From the NCBI RefSeq assembly GCF_000002995.4, contig NW_025062479.1, positions 4,087,221 to 4,151,220 on the forward strand: 64,000 nt of DNA. Reading direction: 5' to 3'. Position numbers and translations under genes: made by a program. Positions 59,850 through 64,000 of this stretch are shown piece after piece. How positions within the stretch are numbered: the stretch's first letter is position 1; the number at the start of each line of letters is the position of its first letter. Under the pieces are notes generated by a model. The model did not search any database and had not been told where the DNA came from. It worked only from the letters and a program-made list of their open reading frames with translations. Source of the DNA: Brugia malayi (Eukaryota > Nematoda > Chromadorea > Rhabditida > Onchocercidae).

Positions 59850-61511
59850 ATGGTGAGTTCTGCTATTTTCAGTTTTATTTTTCCCATCAACACTTCCAGT
59901 TTTAAGTGAGAAATTTAGTGCAAAAATCACATGGTTCACTGAAAGTTTTAGTCAGTTTTAGATTTATTTCCTTATTTAAATGTTTAAATGATGAGAGCCA
60001 CACAAGAAATTGTTTACCTAACTTTACCTAATTTAGTGGATATGTTTTGATTGTTATTAGCATCATATGCTTATGGAAAAGAGAATATATTTTCACAAAA
60101 ACTATTTAAATTTTTTACACACGCGTAGCTCTTGAAAATTTATCACACTAGGAACAATGAAGTAACTTATTTTCTTACTATAATTTTTGTAGTCAAAAGC
60201 AGCAAAAAAGAAGTCAAGTAAGAAAAAGTCTGGCTCGGAAGCAGCTCAGTTTGATCAAAAGACAATCCAGGAATTTAAAGAAGCATTCGGTATTATGGAC
60301 CAAAATAAGGATGGAATAATTGACAAACAAGATCTAAAGGATCTCTATGCAATGATGGGACAAATTGCATCAGATGCTCAAATTGATGCAATGATCAAGG
60401 AAGCTCCTGGACCCATTAATTTCACTGTTTTTTTAACATTATTTGGAGAAAAATTAACAGGTAACCTATTAATTAGAGATATTAGGATTACTTATATACT
60501 GCGTCCTTCATGATAGCTATTTAGTGATTTATTTTAATCCATCCATTCATGAATTAAGTTAATGATGAAACAAATAATTCAGCCAGTTTATTATTGATTC
60601 TTACCTATATTCTACAGTAATGACTTTATTTTAAATATTTTCTTGGTAGGGTCACCAATATCCAAATCCTGTTTTACCAAATTCTCGTTCAAGAATGATA
60701 GTTTGATTGACACATAGAAAATTTCCCAGTTATTATTTAGTTTCTGCTTAATTGCTGGCTAATATCGCTTAACTCTCCCGATATATTCCAACTTTTTTGA
60801 AAAAAAAATCAGGAATGAAATGCTTTGTCGATGTTTTAGCTGAATAACAGCTGTTCGATGTTTTCATTCTGTTAATAATTTCTTCATTCATCGTCAGCGA
60901 CAATAGCGAAGATAAAAAGGCGCAAATGACTGAATATAACCACTTCAGGGACGGATCCAGAAGCAACGATAATTGGTGCATTCCAGATGTTTGATAAGAG
61001 AGACTGCGGCAAAATATCAGAAGACGAGCTATTAAAAATTTTGCAAAACAAAAGAGGGGAACCATTTGACGATGATGAAATCAAGGCTATGTATAAGGTA
61101 CTGTTTATTTGTTCATATTCCACTCTAGTCATATGTTGATACCAGATTTTGTAACGACTTAATTCTTCCTTTCATTATCAGTTTTAATCTTAACTTAACC
61201 TTAAACTGAATCCAAGAACAGTTCTTTTACGATTCAATCGAGTCAATTCATCATTGCTAAGCAACACTACTAACGGCGTTTAGAATAAGTACGTGATCAT
61301 TAGTGGTGTTTCCTTTGTGAATTACTAGAACCATTCTATCATAGTTAAGTACTTCTTCAGCATCCGTTAGCAGTATAACTAAGTTTCTATTTTCCCTGTT
61401 TTGACATTATTCATTCAGGGCAAGCCGCCAGTTGAAAATGGTCAAGTTGATTACAAAGCATTTGCTCATTTGATAACAACGGGCGCTGCTGAAGAACTTG
61501 CTAAAGCATGA
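59850..61511 (+). CDS. mlc-1: Myosin regulatory light chain, body-wall muscle type
   Basis: Four exons encode 170 residues: 59850-59852 (only the ATG, directly followed by donor GTGAGT), 60193-60460, 60949-61097 and 61419-61511. The product starts [20 protein letters not shown], nearly identical to C. elegans MLC-1/MLC-2 and of the same length. EF-hand 1 has an intact calcium/magnesium loop, [12 protein letters not shown] (residues 37-48). The later EF-hands are degenerate, as is normal for regulatory light chains ([30 protein letters not shown]). The protein wraps the neck of the myosin II heavy chain and tunes muscle contraction; Ser residues in the Lys-rich head are the family's usual phosphorylation region. 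Whether it corresponds to mlc-1 or mlc-2 cannot be told, since those two are near-identical duplicates in C. elegans. An exon holding only the start codon is unusual but well supported by the splice sites. Confidence 0.95.
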
Positions 61512-61587
61512 TAACAGTAACAGTTCATTCTCATCGCCAAAATAATGTTGCGGGAACTTCTCTTGTATAATCCTTATTCCTAATTAG

Positions 61588-61593
61588 AATAAA
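61588..61593 (+). terminator. Polyadenylation signal of the myosin light chain gene
   Basis: AATAAA about 77 bases after the stop codon. Confidence 0.6.
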
Positions 61594-63955
61594 ATGAAAA
61601 GATTTAATTAATGGCTCCACGAAACATCACTAATTTTATTACCGTTTATTACTAATTAATATATATATATATGTTCAAGTAAGGGCGCTATTGCTGTCGG
61701 ATTGCATACTTATGTTCCATTCCTTTCTTTTTCCAACTTCATTTACAGTATTTCCTTTCTCATACCTTCCTTTGATTTCTTTTAGATATGTTGTCCATTT
61801 TTTCTATCAAACTTATTTGTTTCTATTGATTATGCTAGAAGCAGTAATCCAATAATTTACGTTGGAAATTTTGCACTGCTGTTTCTCAAAGTTGCAGAAC
61901 AACCTGCTTTTATATTTTCGGTAATGTTAGGCAAACAAAAATAAACGGCAATAGTGATCCGGCAGCTTTTGCGCACAAACTTGATGAACGATTCTGTTTA
62001 GCCGACCTATACGAGTTTACTATGTAATGTTAGATTCAAAATTTAATTTTATTATATATACTCGCTGCTTTTGTTCTTCATCATTTTTCCCGCAAATTTT
62101 AATTTTGCTTTAAATTAAGGAAGTAAAAGGTCTAAAGTTTAATTGGTATTGATGAAATAATGTAATGAATATTATAGCACACCAGATACCAAAAAGTGCT
62201 ACCGATGAAGTGAGAAATAAAATTTTAAAACAATATGCTTTTATGAAAATAAGCTATCACAAATAATAGCAAAAAGTTTTTTTTTAGTAGCAATTACGCA
62301 GATACCAAAGCCTAGGTAGGTTATTGAAACTTATAAACCATCTTATGTCAGTAAAAATATAAAAATATTGAGCATAATTTAATAAAATCGAAAATTAGGT
62401 GAATAAGGTTTGAAAGTGTGATAAAATGAAATTGCGCCTCATTTTAATAGAACAAGGAAATTGCTATGATTTGCCAAACATCAGGATGCGTCGAGCAAAG
62501 AAAATGTTACTATCGGTCATTGACAATGGAAAAAAATTTAAGTGAAAGTGAGGAATAAAAAATTCGAAAAGTCGGGATAAAACAGTAAAGGAAATAGGTA
62601 ATGTATATGGGTTTACGGTAAAAACATATGATTGGGAACAAAGGGTTTAACGTATAAACATTATTAGAAACAATGTACAAAGGCTTTGCAGTACATACAT
62701 AAGATTGGAAACAGAGTTAAGATATAAACATTATTTAAACATTATTTTGCGAAGAGTTCGTATAACTTTTTTCTACGTTTACTTTCCATTCTCATTCATT
62801 CTTCTTCTTTAAAATAATATTTTAGAGGCTCGCGAGATTAAAAATTTGTGATAAGAAGGACAGAGAAAGAAAAAATTACTTCATGAATAAATGTTAAGGT
62901 TCTAAGATTTTGTAGTAAATTTCGTTGAATTTTACAATCATCCAGATTTTGGGCTGATTAATGGCAGGGCAATGGCGCTTGCAAATATGAAATTATGACT
63001 AGCAGCATAATAACTTTAATGTTAATCGTAGCACTGGGAGTACTACTCTAAGTGATAATCAAAGTCAATCTTTGACGTTATCATTGCTTATAGGTGTTAT
63101 TGTTGTTTTTATATCACTGATTACATTTTCGTCTTTGAATCGACTGATACGGTTGGTTTCACTATTTAATTTAAAAATTTTGAGCCTTCTAAAATTCCGA
63201 TTTTTCGAATGTCACACAAAATATCCAGTGAACTATCATTCTGTTTTTGAGCAATGATTGCTAAAGCCATACAGCTGGAAAACGCTGAATCACTGGGATT
63301 TTCTGATACTGTTCACATCAGCTACTGGAACTACTGGCTTCTACTGCTGTTGATAATGGGCATTCAGACTAAGCTTTCTTCAAAGAGTTGATTTTTTTTT
63401 TTTTTTGCAAAACCTTCAAGCTACAAATAATAATGCAAAAAATAGTGGTGGTAAGTTGGTCTGAAAATTAGTTTGAAAATGAAATATAAATATGTTGTAT
63501 TTCAAAATTTATTATGCTATCTGTTCTAGGTGGCTGACAGAAGAATTTGTATCAGTGATAGTACTGAGTAACACTAATGACTTATATTTTGATTCCGTAC
63601 TTTATAAGGTCTGTCAACATGGATTTTTCTTTTTCTTTTTTTGGAATTGGAAACTGAACTGAAAATTATTATGCAGGATACGGTTATTGTTTTTGAACTA
63701 TTTTTATGCAGATCCATGTTACTTGGATTTATTTTCGGGTCCAAAAATTTACTTGTCATATTAACCAGCAGTTGTCGAAATGCGTCCGCAAAAGACAGCA
63801 GAAGATTTCGTCAATTTTTGGAAAAGATAAAGCTTGGTCGAATTATTGCACAGTTCTAAAGCAAGAGGAGAGGGGGCGGGAGGGGGGACTAGATATAGTG
63901 TGGGCAACTACCAAGCAGACTTACTAAAAGCAAAACTTAAGTCATAAATTTTAAC
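61594..63955. other. Non-coding interval
   Basis: AT-rich with a TA microsatellite at about 61658-61672 and an imperfect direct repeat of about 40 bases (62628-62669 and 62698-62738, both ending in ATAAACATTATT). Short frames at 63.07-63.26 and 63.57-63.93 kb have no domain signature and no supported exon partners. Confidence 0.45.
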
Positions 63956-64000
63956 ATGGATTCATCAAATATAGTGGGATCTGAAGTTTTTTTCGATGAA
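63956..64000 (+). CDS. Possible 5' end of a gene cut by the window
   Basis: An ATG at 63956 opens a frame of 15 codons to the last base of the window (MDSSNIVGSEVFFDE). Its composition looks protein-like after a clearly non-coding stretch, but it is too short to identify and has no visible splice or leader site close by. Confidence 0.25.
   Translation, partial: MDSSNIVGSEVFFDE

Noticed and set aside
61658..61672. TA repeat considered as a possible promoter TATA element
   Set aside because: It is a simple dinucleotide run downstream of the mlc poly-A signal with no gene start following.

Overview
The window is nuclear DNA of a parasitic nematode, most likely a filarial/spirurid species. It is AT-rich with small exons, TTTCAG-type splice acceptors and GTAAGT/GTTTGT-type donors. 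Four gene models are so close to metazoan or nematode proteins that they can be named: LIM-domain-binding protein (ldb-1), a CCDC22 homologue, calsequestrin (csq-1) and the body-wall myosin regulatory light chain (mlc-1/mlc-2 type). I rebuilt the gene models by reading exons, splice sites and codon phase. No bacterial operon, CRISPR array or phage is present.

Layout: 1-90 possible tail of an upstream gene; 3208-7944 (+) a 12-exon SLC16/monocarboxylate-transporter-like MFS carrier; 8875-11550 (-) a divergent Cys-loop ligand-gated ion channel; 11.6-16.2 kb gene-poor; 16339-19822 (-) the 10-exon core of ldb-1, with at least one alternative 5' exon at 27742-27883 and perhaps another near 28.5 kb, so 19.8-28.7 kb is probably ldb-1 intron; 28.7-36.8 kb non-coding with a perfect hairpin and microsatellites; 36818-39921 (+) CCDC22 homologue; about 40.0-43.45 kb (+) a decayed non-LTR (LINE) retrotransposon; 43.5-47.5 kb mostly non-coding; 47503-50357 (+) csq-1; 55935-56557 (+) an unrecognised candidate gene; about 58.5 kb a tRNA-like fossil; 59850-61511 (+) mlc-1/2 homologue; 63956-64000 possible start of a gene cut by the window end.

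Biology: csq-1 and the regulatory light chain are both muscle genes (sarcoplasmic reticulum calcium store and calcium-binding thick-filament light chain). ldb-1 is a LIM-homeodomain co-factor. From memory, C. elegans csq-1, ldb-1 and mlc-1/mlc-2 are all on chromosome X, so this window may be a piece of the conserved nematode X-linked block. I see no sign of a new multi-gene system. The most useful observations are the alternative ldb-1 promoter/exon arrangement, the short and partly basic calsequestrin tail, the LINE fossil, the perfect hairpin at 35.6 kb and the unidentified gene at 56 kb.
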